DNA from: Pseudomonas sp. Irchel s3h17
GTDB lineage: Bacteria > Pseudomonadota > Gammaproteobacteria > Pseudomonadales > Pseudomonadaceae
NCBI RefSeq assembly: GCF_900187505.1
Contig: NZ_FYDL01000017.1
Coordinates: 49,821-113,820 of the forward strand
Reading direction: 5' to 3'
Length of the DNA: 64,000 bases
Shown: in pieces, positions 8,999 to 16,318 of the stretch
Numbering within the stretch: position 1 is the stretch's first letter
Layout of the letters: each line of letters opens with the position of its first letter
Translations under genes and position numbers: made by a program
Notes under the pieces: model-generated
Told to the model about the DNA's origin: nothing
What the model saw: only the letters and a program-made list of their open reading frames with translations
Databases searched by the model: none

Positions 8999-9216
8999 TA
9001 ATGCTGTTCAGTCAAGAAGTGCTTAAAGCGAGTAAAAGCCCCCGTGGCGAGCGAGCTTGCTCGCGCTGGGGCGTGAAGCGCCCCCAACAAAGCGACCGCG
9101 GTCTTTCAGAACGAACTCGGCGATAGTTTTTGGGGCTGCTGTGCAGCCCAGCGCGAGCAAGCTCGCTCGCCACGGGGGATGTATTGAACCCCCTGTCCTT
9201 AACTGAACAGTATTGC
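8999..9216. mobile_element. IS4-like MITE containing a REPIN (copy 1)
   Basis: Terminal inverted repeats of 19 bp (left TAATGCTGTTCAGTCAAG; right-end complement CAATACTGTTCAGTTAAG) bound a core holding a REPIN (about 9040-9175). The 11-bp direct repeat AGCCTTGAGGG occurs at 8988-8998 and 9217-9227, a target duplication. The ends resemble IS4 termini, and IS4 makes 11-13 bp duplications (established). No transposase is present, so movement would depend on one supplied in trans. A second copy lies at 39889. Confidence 0.8.
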
Positions 9217-9254
9217 AGCCTTGAGGGGCGGCGGTTGGCGGCGAGCCGCCGCGC

Positions 9255-9449
9255 TTAACCGCGCGGCAGCCAGAAAAACATCGTCACGCAGAAGATCGAA
9301 AGACCAATGCAGAACCACCTGAAGCGTCGTAGCGTGCGTTGTCGGGCACCGTTCGCCAGCGCTGACAGGGGCATGCCGCAGTGGCTGCAGGTAGTTTGCC
9401 GAGGCGGGTGAGGGTGCTGGCAATACAGGCAGGCGGGCAGGGCATTCAC
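9255..9449 (-). CDS. dnrP: DnrP-like small protein: zinc ribbon plus one membrane helix
   Basis: A 64-aa protein with CxxC pairs CLYC and CSHC (a compact zinc ribbon), a basic linker and one C-terminal transmembrane helix ending FFWLPRG. A GTG start overlaps the dnr stop as GTGA, so it is probably translated by coupling to dnr. Small proteins of this kind are annotated DnrP beside dnr in other pseudomonads; I know of no established function. It may be a membrane-tethered modulator of Dnr or the denitrification machinery, which is inference. Confidence 0.75.
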   Translation of the reverse strand: MNALPACLYCQHPHPPRQTTCSHCGMPLSALANGARQRTLRRFRWFCIGLSIFCVTMFFWLPRG

Positions 9450-10129
9450 TCGAAGTGCTCCAGGCGCGGACGGTCGAGAATGACAATCTGGCGGCCGTCC
9501 TGGGTGATGATCTTCTCATCGATCAGGCGGCGGATGATCCTCGAGAAGGTTTCCGGCTGGATGGACAGGTGGCCGGCAATCAACTGCTTGGCCATCGGCA
9601 ACTCGAACTGGCGCTCGACCGGCTGCAGGTGCATCAGTTGCGTGAGCAGGTACCGCACGACCCGGTGGGTGGCGTTCTTCAGCGACAGGGTTTCGATCTC
9701 GTTGATCCGTTGATGCAGGCGCATGCTGAGTTTGCCGAGCAGGGCGAAGGTCAGGCGGCTGTTGCTCTGCAGCAGGCGCATGTAGGTGCTGTTGCTCAGG
9801 CGATAGAGCTGCGTGGGGCCCACGGCTTCAGCCGAGGCCACATAGTTGGGCGTGTCCATCAGCATCATCGCCTCGGCGAAGGTTTGTCGCGGGCCGATGA
9901 CTTCGAACACTTTCTCCTGCCCGTCCGGGGTCAGGCGGTAGATCTTCACCGCACCGGCAATCACAAAGTAAAACGAATCGGCGGGCTCGCCCTGGCGAAA
10001 CAGCGGTTCGCCCTTGTCGATGCTCAGCAAATGGCTGGACCCCATCAGCTCATCCAGTTGTTCTTCATTCAAGGGCTCGAACAAGTGATGGCTGCGCAGA
10101 ATCTGGTGATGGACGCGGTGAAGCACCAT
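9446..10129 (-). CDS. dnr: Dnr, NO-responsive CRP/FNR-family regulator
   Basis: A 227-aa CRP/FNR-family protein without the N-terminal cysteine cluster of FNR/ANR: cNMP-like beta-barrel, dimer helix and C-terminal helix-turn-helix with LSIQPETFSRIIRRL. It matches P. aeruginosa Dnr closely (LSLKNATHRVVRYLLT and the HTH region are nearly identical). Dnr senses NO through haem and activates nir, nor and nos promoters at TTGAT-N4-ATCAA boxes. dnrP overlaps its end. A REPIN lies just upstream, and I see no convincing ANR box between 10130 and 10340. Confidence 0.93.
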   Translation of the reverse strand: MVLHRVHHQILRSHHLFEPLNEEQLDELMGSSHLLSIDKGEPLFRQGEPADSFYFVIAGAVKIYRLTPDGQEKVFEVIGPRQTFAEAMMLMDTPNYVASAEAVGPTQLYRLSNSTYMRLLQSNSRLTFALLGKLSMRLHQRINEIETLSLKNATHRVVRYLLTQLMHLQPVERQFELPMAKQLIAGHLSIQPETFSRIIRRLIDEKIITQDGRQIVILDRPRLEHFE

Positions 10130-10175
10130 GAGAATTCATCCTGAAGAATGGAAAAGTAAGCGTTAAGGGGGTCTA

Positions 10176-10312
10176 TCCGTGGCGAGCGAGCTTGCTCGCG
10201 CTGGGCTGCGCAGCAGCCCTCAATAAAGCTGTTGCGGTCTTTCAGAAACAACTCCCAGGCCAGTTCTGGGGCCGCCATGCGGCCCAGCGCGAGCAAGCTC
10301 GCTCGCCACCGG
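10176..10312. repeat. REPIN upstream of dnr
   Basis: An inverted pair of REP arms (GTGGCGAGCGAGCTTGCTCG and its complement) with about 90 bp between. It lies in the dnr 5' region, between dnr and the small ORF at 10343. Confidence 0.85.
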
Positions 10313-10342
10313 CAGCGTTCACTTTTGGCGGCGGCGTTGGCT

Positions 10343-10432
10343 TCAAACCAGGCCCAGGGAAATGCCACTGGCCAGGGCGATGACCGAGCTGAGGACGACA
10401 AACCACGCCAGTGGCTGGATAACGTTATTCAT
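10343..10432 (-). CDS. Putative 29-aa membrane peptide upstream of dnr
   Basis: An ATG at 10432 with GGAG five bases upstream opens a 29-codon frame: a short polar N-terminus (MNNVIQPLAW) and one hydrophobic helix (FVVLSSVIALASGISLGLV). Its length and hydrophobicity suit a single-span small membrane protein. It points toward dnr, with a REPIN between. I recognise no family; a chance frame is possible. Confidence 0.4.
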   Translation of the reverse strand: MNNVIQPLAWFVVLSSVIALASGISLGLV

Positions 10433-10535
10433 GACGACTCCGGCGGAGTGAAAGGGGATCAAGGTGGCATGGCTTGAGCAAGACTCGGGCCAGGCGCGCC
10501 GCCCTAGCATTTAGTGGGCTTCTCAAAACCATGAG

Positions 10536-10590
10536 GTCAAAATGACTATGGTGTTATGTGTCTAAATGACCATCATCTTGTCATTTAGAC
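10536..10590 (+). promoter_or_regulatory. Three NorR-like enhancer sites upstream of nnrS
   Basis: GTCAAAATGAC (10536-10546), GTCTAAATGAC (10560-10570) and GTCATTTAGAC (10580-10590) each fit the NorR consensus GT-N7-AC. The first is a perfect GTCA-N3-TGAC, and the last two form an 11-bp inverted repeat with a 9-bp spacer. Three such sites are the usual NorR enhancer arrangement. They lie 80-135 bp before the sigma-54 promoter at 10670. No norR gene is in the window. Confidence 0.75.
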
Positions 10591-10669
10591 CATTTTCTTG
10601 AAGGTCCCCGCCATGAGAGGGGCTGCCGGGACCCTTGTGTGCCGGCACCGCAGTCTCACCACGGGAGCA

Positions 10670-10685
10670 GGGCACGGCCCTTGCA
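10670..10685 (+). promoter_or_regulatory. Sigma-54 promoter of nnrS
   Basis: GGGCACGGCCCTTGCA fits the -24/-12 consensus TGGCACG-N4-TTGCA with one mismatch; the invariant GG and GC dinucleotides are present at correct spacing. It lies 164 bp before the nnrS start and downstream of three NorR-like sites. Confidence 0.75.
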
Positions 10686-10848
10686 AGTCCTGATGTGACA
10701 GCAGGCGGGCAGTTTGCCCCCGTTGTTGTCCGGCAAGCTTGATTTGCGACAAAGGCAGTGACGCGTCATTACCGGATGATTGCCTCGGAATTCAATTCGT
10801 CGCGAGCGGACCCGTGTCAGGTCGGCAGCGAGGTAAAGGAGTGGCTTG

Positions 10849-12039
10849 ATGCAAGTACTTGACCGCCGCACGGCGATGGCCATCGTGCCAGTGTTACGCC
10901 TGGCTTTTCGGCCGTTGTTCCTCGCCGGCGTTTGCCTGGCGTTGCTGGCGATACCGCTCTGGCTGATCGCCTTGAAGGGGGGCGTTGGTGACTGGCAGCC
11001 CGCCGGTGGCTGGCTGGCCTGGCATCGGCATGAGCTGTTGTTCGGTTTTGGCCTGGCGATCATCGCCGGCTTCCTGTTGACCGCGGTACAGACCTGGACC
11101 GGCCAGCCTGGTCTCAGCGGCAAGCCGCTGGCGGCACTGGCCTTGCTCTGGCTGGCCGCGCGGGTGGCCTGGCTGGTGAATCTGCCATGGCCGCTGGTGG
11201 CGCTGCTGGAACTGGCGTTTCCGTTGGTGGTGGCGGGGCTGATGGGGCGTTCCCTGTGGCGCGTGAGGCAGCAACGCAACTACCCGATTGTCATGGTGTT
11301 GCTGCTGTTGGCGGCGGCGGACGGCTTGTCGGTATATGGCCTGGCGCAGGGTCATGAAGGCTGGCAGCGCCAGGGCGTGCTGACCGGCATCTGGCTGGTG
11401 GCGGCGATGATGGGCTTGATCGGTGGACGGGTCATTCCGTTCTTCACCCAGCGTGGCCTGGGCCGGACCGAGGCCGTTGCCCCGTGGGCCTGGCTCGATC
11501 GTCTGTTGTTGGCAGGGGCGGCGCTGGTGGCGTTGCTGTATGCCGCCGGGCCGGCGCTGTCGGCCAATCGCTGGATCGGCCTGCTGTTCGCGGCATTGAC
11601 GGTCGGGCACCTGGTGCGCCTGGTGCGCTGGCATGACCGCGGGCTGTGGCGCGTGCCGTTGCTGTGGTCGCTGCACCTGGCCTATGGCTGGTTGGCGCTG
11701 GCGTGCCTGGGCATGGCGCTGTGGCATTTCGGTGTGGCACTCAACCCCAGCCTGGCGGTGCATTGCCTGACGATAGGGGCCATGGCCGGGCTGATTCTGG
11801 CGATGATCGCGCGGGTCAGCCTGGGGCACACCGGGCGTGCACTGGAACCGCCGTCGGGCATGACCCTGGCGTTCATTCTGCTCAACCTGGCCTGCTTCAG
11901 CCGGGTGGTGCTGGTGCTGGTGCTACCGGTGGCGGCGTTGTGGCTGGCGGGACTGTGCTGGGCCCTGGCGTTTGCGCTGTACGCCTGGCGCTACGGGCCG
12001 ATGCTGCTGCGGGCCCGGGTCGACGGGCATCCGGGATAA
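10849..12039 (+). CDS. nnrS: NnrS family membrane protein
   Basis: A 396-aa polytopic protein with about twelve helices, starting LRLAFRPLFLAGVCLALLAI and carrying conserved His/Arg segments such as WHRHELLFGFG, GGRVIPFFT and IARVSLGHTGRAL of the NnrS family. NnrS is a haem- and copper-containing inner-membrane protein that relieves nitrosative stress, keeping iron-nitrosyl complexes from accumulating (established in Vibrio and Rhodobacter). ATG 10849 follows AAGGAG at good spacing. The NorR-like sites and sigma-54 promoter upstream suggest direct NO induction. Confidence 0.9.
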   Translation: MQVLDRRTAMAIVPVLRLAFRPLFLAGVCLALLAIPLWLIALKGGVGDWQPAGGWLAWHRHELLFGFGLAIIAGFLLTAVQTWTGQPGLSGKPLAALALLWLAARVAWLVNLPWPLVALLELAFPLVVAGLMGRSLWRVRQQRNYPIVMVLLLLAAADGLSVYGLAQGHEGWQRQGVLTGIWLVAAMMGLIGGRVIPFFTQRGLGRTEAVAPWAWLDRLLLAGAALVALLYAAGPALSANRWIGLLFAALTVGHLVRLVRWHDRGLWRVPLLWSLHLAYGWLALACLGMALWHFGVALNPSLAVHCLTIGAMAGLILAMIARVSLGHTGRALEPPSGMTLAFILLNLACFSRVVLVLVLPVAALWLAGLCWALAFALYAWRYGPMLLRARVDGHPG

Positions 12040-12062
12040 GCGCACGGCGCAGGAGGCGGACG

Positions 12063-12503
12063 ATGATCTATCCCTTTTTACTGGTCACTCATTTGCTGGC
12101 GGCCATCGGCTTCATCGGCACCCTGTTTTTCGAGGTATGGATCTGGCACTCGGCGCGTCGGCAATTGGCGGCGGATGCCCGGGCAACGGCGGACCAGGCC
12201 ATTGCCGTGCGCTCGCGCAAGGTGCTGCATGGCGTGGTGCTGGTGTTGTATGGCGCAGGTCTTGGCCTTGCCTGGCAGCATCGCGGCGTCCTGAGCCATC
12301 CGCTGGACAGCCGTTTTGCCAGCCTGTTGAGCCTGAAAATCGTGCTCGCCCTGAGCATCGTCGGGCACTACCTGCTGTTGGCGTACTGGCTGCACAACGC
12401 ACGGCTGACAGAGGCCCGGGCCAGCTGGATTCGCCGCAGCATCCTGGGGCACATGCTGCTGATCGTGATCCTGGCCAAGGCGATGTTCTATTGGCACGGT
12501 TGA
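12063..12503 (+). CDS. Small polytopic membrane protein, CopD-like
   Basis: A 146-aa protein with about four helices (MIYPFLLVTHLLAAIGFIG at the N-terminus; ILGHMLLIVILAKAMFYWHG at the C-terminus) and conserved His residues in helices, reminiscent of CopD-type or haem-binding membrane proteins. AGGAGG precedes the ATG and the gene lies 23 bp after nnrS, so the two are very likely co-transcribed. The role is unknown; association with nnrS suggests NO-stress physiology. Confidence 0.75.
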   Translation: MIYPFLLVTHLLAAIGFIGTLFFEVWIWHSARRQLAADARATADQAIAVRSRKVLHGVVLVLYGAGLGLAWQHRGVLSHPLDSRFASLLSLKIVLALSIVGHYLLLAYWLHNARLTEARASWIRRSILGHMLLIVILAKAMFYWHG

Positions 12504-12581
12504 ACGCCGGTGCGTTGACCGTCAGGGCTTCTTGATCAGTGAGGACTGTGTGCTGATGCATCACCCATTCAACGCCCGCTG

Positions 12582-12595
12582 TTGATGATGATCAA
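12582..12595 (+). promoter_or_regulatory. Perfect ANR/DNR box upstream of pdxH
   Basis: TTGATGATGATCAA is a perfect FNR-type palindrome, centred 63 bp before the pdxH start, a normal activating distance. Confidence 0.8.
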
Positions 12596-12651
12596 GGTGT
12601 TGCTGTGCACGGCCTCGCAGACTGTGCGCAACCTCACCGGAGATCACCGTC

Positions 12652-13299
12652 ATGCCCCTTTCCCTGGCTCAGATGCGTCGCAACTACACCCTCGATGGCC
12701 TGCAGGAGGAGGGCGCGCCGGACGATCCATGGCGGTTGTTCGGCCAGTGGCTGCAACAGGCCCGCGATACCGAACAGGCACCGGTCGAGGCCAACAGCAT
12801 GCTGTTGGCCACGGTCGACCGTGAGGGCCGGCCGCACTGCCGGGTGTTGCTGCTCAAGGGTTACAGCGAAGCCGGCTTGACCTTTTTCGGTCACTACCAG
12901 AGCGCCAAGGGCCAGGAGCTGGCCGCCAACCCCCATGCCGCCATGACGTTCTTCTGGCCGGCGCTGGAGCGCCAGGTGCGGGTCGAAGGGCAGGTATCGC
13001 GCCTCGACCCGGATCTGTCGGATGGGTACTTCGATTCGCGCTCCCGGGCCAGTCAGTTGGGTGCCTGGGCATCACCGCAAAGCCATCCGCTGGCCAATCG
13101 GGCGCAGTTGGATGGGTGGCTGGCGCAAACAACCCGGCGCTTCGACGGCCAGCCCGTGCCACGTCCCGAGCAGTGGGGCGGTTACTGCCTGCAGCCGCAA
13201 CGCATGGAGTTCTGGCAGGGGCGCGCCGACCGCCTGCATGACCGGCTGGACTACCGTCTGCACGAGGGCGTGTGGGCACGCAACCGCCTGGCTCCCTGA
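12652..13299 (+). CDS. pdxH: Pyridoxine/pyridoxamine 5'-phosphate oxidase paralogue
   Basis: A 215-aa full-length PdxH: FMN-binding segment RVLLLKGYSE, the SAKGQELAANPHAAMTFFWP block, RASQLGAWASPQS and the C-terminal PLP-site block MEFWQGRADRLHDR. PdxH oxidises PNP/PMP to PLP using FMN and normally O2. A perfect ANR/DNR box upstream places it in the anaerobic regulon, unexpected for an oxygen-using enzyme. PLP demand during low-oxygen growth or an alternative acceptor are possible reasons (inference). Whether it is an extra copy cannot be told from this window. Confidence 0.9.
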   Translation: MPLSLAQMRRNYTLDGLQEEGAPDDPWRLFGQWLQQARDTEQAPVEANSMLLATVDREGRPHCRVLLLKGYSEAGLTFFGHYQSAKGQELAANPHAAMTFFWPALERQVRVEGQVSRLDPDLSDGYFDSRSRASQLGAWASPQSHPLANRAQLDGWLAQTTRRFDGQPVPRPEQWGGYCLQPQRMEFWQGRADRLHDRLDYRLHEGVWARNRLAP

Positions 13300-13319
13300 A
13301 CGGCGGCGCCTCGTGGAGG

Positions 13320-13335
13320 TACCTCCTTGGAGGAA
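13320..13335 (+). promoter_or_regulatory. NarL-type inverted heptamers upstream of moaB
   Basis: TACCTCC-TT-GGAGGAA is a 7-2-7 arrangement of NarL-like heptamers (consensus TACYYMT): first half 6 of 7, second half 5 of 7. It lies 63-78 bp before the moaB start, and the bases GGAGGTACCTCC at its left edge add a second small palindrome. Confidence 0.55.
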
Positions 13336-13397
13336 TAGGTTCGCCCGGTGTTTCGGTTCAGGCTTGGGTCAGTCCTCATTTACGGGAAGGCTTGGAT

Positions 13398-13952
13398 ATG
13401 GCCCATCTGGCGCAACGCACGTTTCAACCGTTGAACATTGCCGTGCTGACCATCAGCGATACGCGCACCTTTGCCACCGACACCTCGGGGCAGACCCTGG
13501 CCGACTTGCTGCAAAAGGCCGGGCATGTGCTGATCGATCGTGACCTGGTGCCGGACGATATCTATCAGATTCGCGCCAAGGTCTCACACTGGATCGCGGA
13601 CCCTCAGGTACAGGTAGTGCTGATGACCGGCGGCACCGGTTTCACTGCCCGGGACAACACGCCGCAAGCGGTGATGCCGTTGCTGGACAAGCATGTGGAA
13701 GGCTTCGGCGAGTTGTTCCGCCAGGTGTCCCTGGCGGAAATCGGCATGTCCAGCCTGCAGTCCCGTGCCTTGGCCGGGATCAGTAACGGCGTGCTGGTGT
13801 GCTGCGTACCCGGCTCGCCGGGTGCCTGCCGCACTGCCTGGAACCAGATTCTGCTGCAACAGCTGGACAGCCGCACCGGCCCGTGCAATTTCGCCCCTCA
13901 CCTCAAGCCTCAACCACACCAGGTGCTCGAGGCGTGCGAGGTGCGCTCATGA
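13398..13952 (+). CDS. moaB: MoaB, molybdenum cofactor biosynthesis protein
   Basis: A 184-aa MogA/MoaB-fold protein (LNIAVLTISDTRTFATDTSG at the start, molybdopterin-binding loop TGGTGFTARDNTP). It takes part in molybdopterin adenylylation or Moco maturation (family knowledge). ATG 13398 is supported by GGAAGG upstream and homology beginning there. It overlaps moeA by 4 bp. The pair supplies Moco for NarG; a NarL-type site precedes it. Confidence 0.92.
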   Translation: MAHLAQRTFQPLNIAVLTISDTRTFATDTSGQTLADLLQKAGHVLIDRDLVPDDIYQIRAKVSHWIADPQVQVVLMTGGTGFTARDNTPQAVMPLLDKHVEGFGELFRQVSLAEIGMSSLQSRALAGISNGVLVCCVPGSPGACRTAWNQILLQQLDSRTGPCNFAPHLKPQPHQVLEACEVRS

Positions 13953-15184
13953 CCGGCCGGGTCTGCGACAGCGGTCAGCTGATGCCCGTGGACGAAGCCA
14001 TCCGCCATCTGCTCGACCAGGCACCGCCGCCGCCCTCGGTGCAGACGATTCCCCTGGATCAGGCCTTGGGCCGGGTGCTGGCCAGCGACATCCATTCGCC
14101 GCTGAGCCTGCCTTGCTGGGACAACAGTGCCATGGACGGTTTTGCCTTCAGGGCCGCCGACCTGCCCGCCACCGGGGGCAGCCTGCCATTGGCCGGACGT
14201 ATCGCCGCGGGGCAGCAGGCAGGCTCGCCTTTGCCGGCGCAGGCGGCGGTGCGGATCTTTACCGGTGCGCCGTTGCCGCCGGGGGCTGACACCGTGGTAC
14301 CGCAGGAGAGCTGCCGGGTCGAGGGCGATCGTGTCTGGTTGCCCCCGGCAACGGTGGGCGATCACGTGCGCAAGGAAGGCGAGGAGATCCGTCAGGGGCA
14401 TCTGTTGCTCATGGCCGGCAAGCGCTTGCGCGCCCAGGAGCTGGGGTTGCTGGCCGGTGCCGGGATTGCCGAGGTCGAGGTCTATCGGCCGTTGCGAGTC
14501 TGCCTGTTGAGCAGTGGCGACGAGCTGCGCGAGCCGGGCCAGTCCCTGGCGCCGGGGCAGATCTACAACAGCAATCGGTATTGCCTGTCGGCCTTGTTGC
14601 GCGGCTGGGGCGTCGAGGTGCATGACTATGGGGTCATGGCCGATGAGTTGGCGGCCAGCCGGCATGCCTTGAGCCTGGCGTCGTCGGAGTGTGATTTGCT
14701 GTTGACCTCGGGCGGTGTCTCGGTCGGCGAAGAGGACCATCTGAAACGGGCCATCGATGAGTTGGGCAGTGTGGATTTCTGGCGGCTGGCGATCCAGCCA
14801 GGCAAGCCACTGGCGTTCGGCGAAGTGGCGGGCAAGCCGTGGATCGGCATGCCGGGTAATCCGTCGGCGGCGCTGGTCACCGCCCTGGTGGTGGTGCGTC
14901 CATTCCTGCTCAGGGCCCAGGGCGTGAGTCAGGTGATGCCGCGGCCCGTGGCGCTGCCAGCGGGCTTCGACTGGCTGCAAGCCAACCGGCGCCGGCAGTA
15001 CTTGCGGGCAAGACTGGTCCCCGATGCCGACGGACAGTTGCGTGTGGAGCTGCATCCCCAGCAAAACTCGGCGATGTTGTCGGCGGCCTGCTGGGCCGAT
15101 GGCCTGGCGGTCGTGGAGTGCGAGCAGCAGGTGCGCAAGCACGACAACGTGCAATTCCTGTCCTTCGCCGAGTTGATGCACTGA
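13949..15184 (+). CDS. moeA: MoeA, molybdopterin molybdenumtransferase
   Basis: A 411-aa MoeA: NSAMDGFAFRA, GAPLPPGADTVVPQE, SSGDEL, LLTSGGVSVGEEDH and PGNPSAAL motifs run in the standard order. It inserts molybdate into adenylylated molybdopterin in the cytoplasm. Its ATG overlaps the moaB stop (ATGA), so translation is coupled. moaB-moeA next to ubiUVT recalls the PA3911-PA3915 order in P. aeruginosa. Confidence 0.95.
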   Translation: MTGRVCDSGQLMPVDEAIRHLLDQAPPPPSVQTIPLDQALGRVLASDIHSPLSLPCWDNSAMDGFAFRAADLPATGGSLPLAGRIAAGQQAGSPLPAQAAVRIFTGAPLPPGADTVVPQESCRVEGDRVWLPPATVGDHVRKEGEEIRQGHLLLMAGKRLRAQELGLLAGAGIAEVEVYRPLRVCLLSSGDELREPGQSLAPGQIYNSNRYCLSALLRGWGVEVHDYGVMADELAASRHALSLASSECDLLLTSGGVSVGEEDHLKRAIDELGSVDFWRLAIQPGKPLAFGEVAGKPWIGMPGNPSAALVTALVVVRPFLLRAQGVSQVMPRPVALPAGFDWLQANRRRQYLRARLVPDADGQLRVELHPQQNSAMLSAACWADGLAVVECEQQVRKHDNVQFLSFAELMH

Positions 15185-15190
15185 TGGCAA

Positions 15191-15204
15191 TTGATTGCCG
15201 TCAA
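15191..15204 (+). promoter_or_regulatory. ANR/DNR-type box upstream of ubiU
   Basis: TTGATTGCCGTCAA matches 9 of 10 defined FNR-box bases, lying 7 bp after the moeA stop and about 110 bp before ubiU. Confidence 0.7.
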
Positions 15205-15312
15205 GGCCGTTGCTGCCGGTCTCGCTAGACTGGCGGCGCACTCGACACCGCGGGCCTGTCCGCACCCGGCACGACGCGCAGGTCCGCACGCACTCCTTGA
15301 TGAGGATTCCCC

Positions 15313-16308
15313 ATGCAACTGGTCTGCCCGGCAGGCAACCTGCCTGCGCTCAAAGCGGCGGTGCGCCAAGGCGCCGACGCCGTTTATGTCGGTTTTCGCG
15401 ATGACACCAATGCCCGGCATTTCGCCGGATTGAACATGGACGACAAGCAGTTCGATGCAGCGGTCGCCCACATTCGCCAGCATCAACGCAAACTCTATGT
15501 CGCGGTCAACACCTACCCGCAACCCAAGGGCTGGGAGCGCTGGCAGCGCGCCGTGGACCGTGCCGCCGATCATGGCGTGGACGCGCTGATCGCCGCCGAC
15601 CCCGGGGTCCTGGCGTATGCCAGCCAGCGTCACCCGCAACTGACCTTGCACCTGTCGGTCCAGGGCTCCGCGACCCATGCCGCCGCGCTGGCGTTCTATG
15701 CGCAGCGCTACGACATTCGGCGCGCGGTACTGCCACGGGTGTTGTCGCTGGCCCAGGTGCGCCAGGTCGCGGCCAGCAGCCCGGTGCCCATCGAAGTCTT
15801 CGGCTTCGGCAGTTTGTGCATCATGGCCGAAGGGCGTTGCCACCTGTCGTCCTACATTACCGGCGAGTCACCGAACCTGTGCGGCGTCTGTTCGCCGGCC
15901 AAGGCGGTGCGCTGGAGCGAAGATGCCGAAGGCTTGAGCGCACGGCTCAACGACGTACTGATCGACCGCTATACCCCTGACGAAGCCGCCGGCTATCCGA
16001 CCTTGTGCAAGGGGCGCTTCCTGGTCGACGGCAAACGCTTTCATGCCCTGGAGGAACCCACCAGCCTCGACACCCTGGACCTGCTGCCGGAACTCGCGGC
16101 CATCGGGGTGGAGGCGGTAAAGATCGAAGGCCGCCAGCGCAGCCCGGCGTATGTCGAGCAAGTCACCCGGGTCTGGCGCGCGGCCCTCGATGCCCATCGC
16201 GCCGCGCCTAAAAGCTTCACGGTCAAGGACCAGTGGCGTCAGGTGCTGGCCGGTTTGTCCGAAGGCAGCCAGACCACGCTGGGCGCCTACCATCGATCAT
16301 GGCAATGA
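15313..16308 (+). CDS. ubiU: UbiU, O2-independent ubiquinone hydroxylation protein (U32 family)
   Basis: A 331-aa U32-peptidase-family protein starting MQLVCPAGNLPALKAAVRQG. Cysteines in LCIMAEGRCHLSSY, NLCGVC and TLCKGRF match the four ligands of the UbiU 4Fe-4S cluster. UbiU and UbiV hydroxylate the ubiquinone ring without oxygen, with prephenate as oxygen donor in E. coli (established). The gene heads ubiUVT, follows an FNR-type box, and fits the quinone need of nitrate respiration. Confidence 0.93.
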   Translation: MQLVCPAGNLPALKAAVRQGADAVYVGFRDDTNARHFAGLNMDDKQFDAAVAHIRQHQRKLYVAVNTYPQPKGWERWQRAVDRAADHGVDALIAADPGVLAYASQRHPQLTLHLSVQGSATHAAALAFYAQRYDIRRAVLPRVLSLAQVRQVAASSPVPIEVFGFGSLCIMAEGRCHLSSYITGESPNLCGVCSPAKAVRWSEDAEGLSARLNDVLIDRYTPDEAAGYPTLCKGRFLVDGKRFHALEEPTSLDTLDLLPELAAIGVEAVKIEGRQRSPAYVEQVTRVWRAALDAHRAAPKSFTVKDQWRQVLAGLSEGSQTTLGAYHRSWQ

Positions 16309-16318
16309 GGGGCAGAAC

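Noticed and set aside
10447..10460. TTGATCCCCTTTCA as an ANR box for dnr
   Set aside because: Only one half-site matches, and its position would place the transcript start inside the small ORF.
12533..12546. TTGATCAGTGAGGA as a second FNR box before pdxH
   Set aside because: Only the left half matches; the perfect box at 12582 explains the control.
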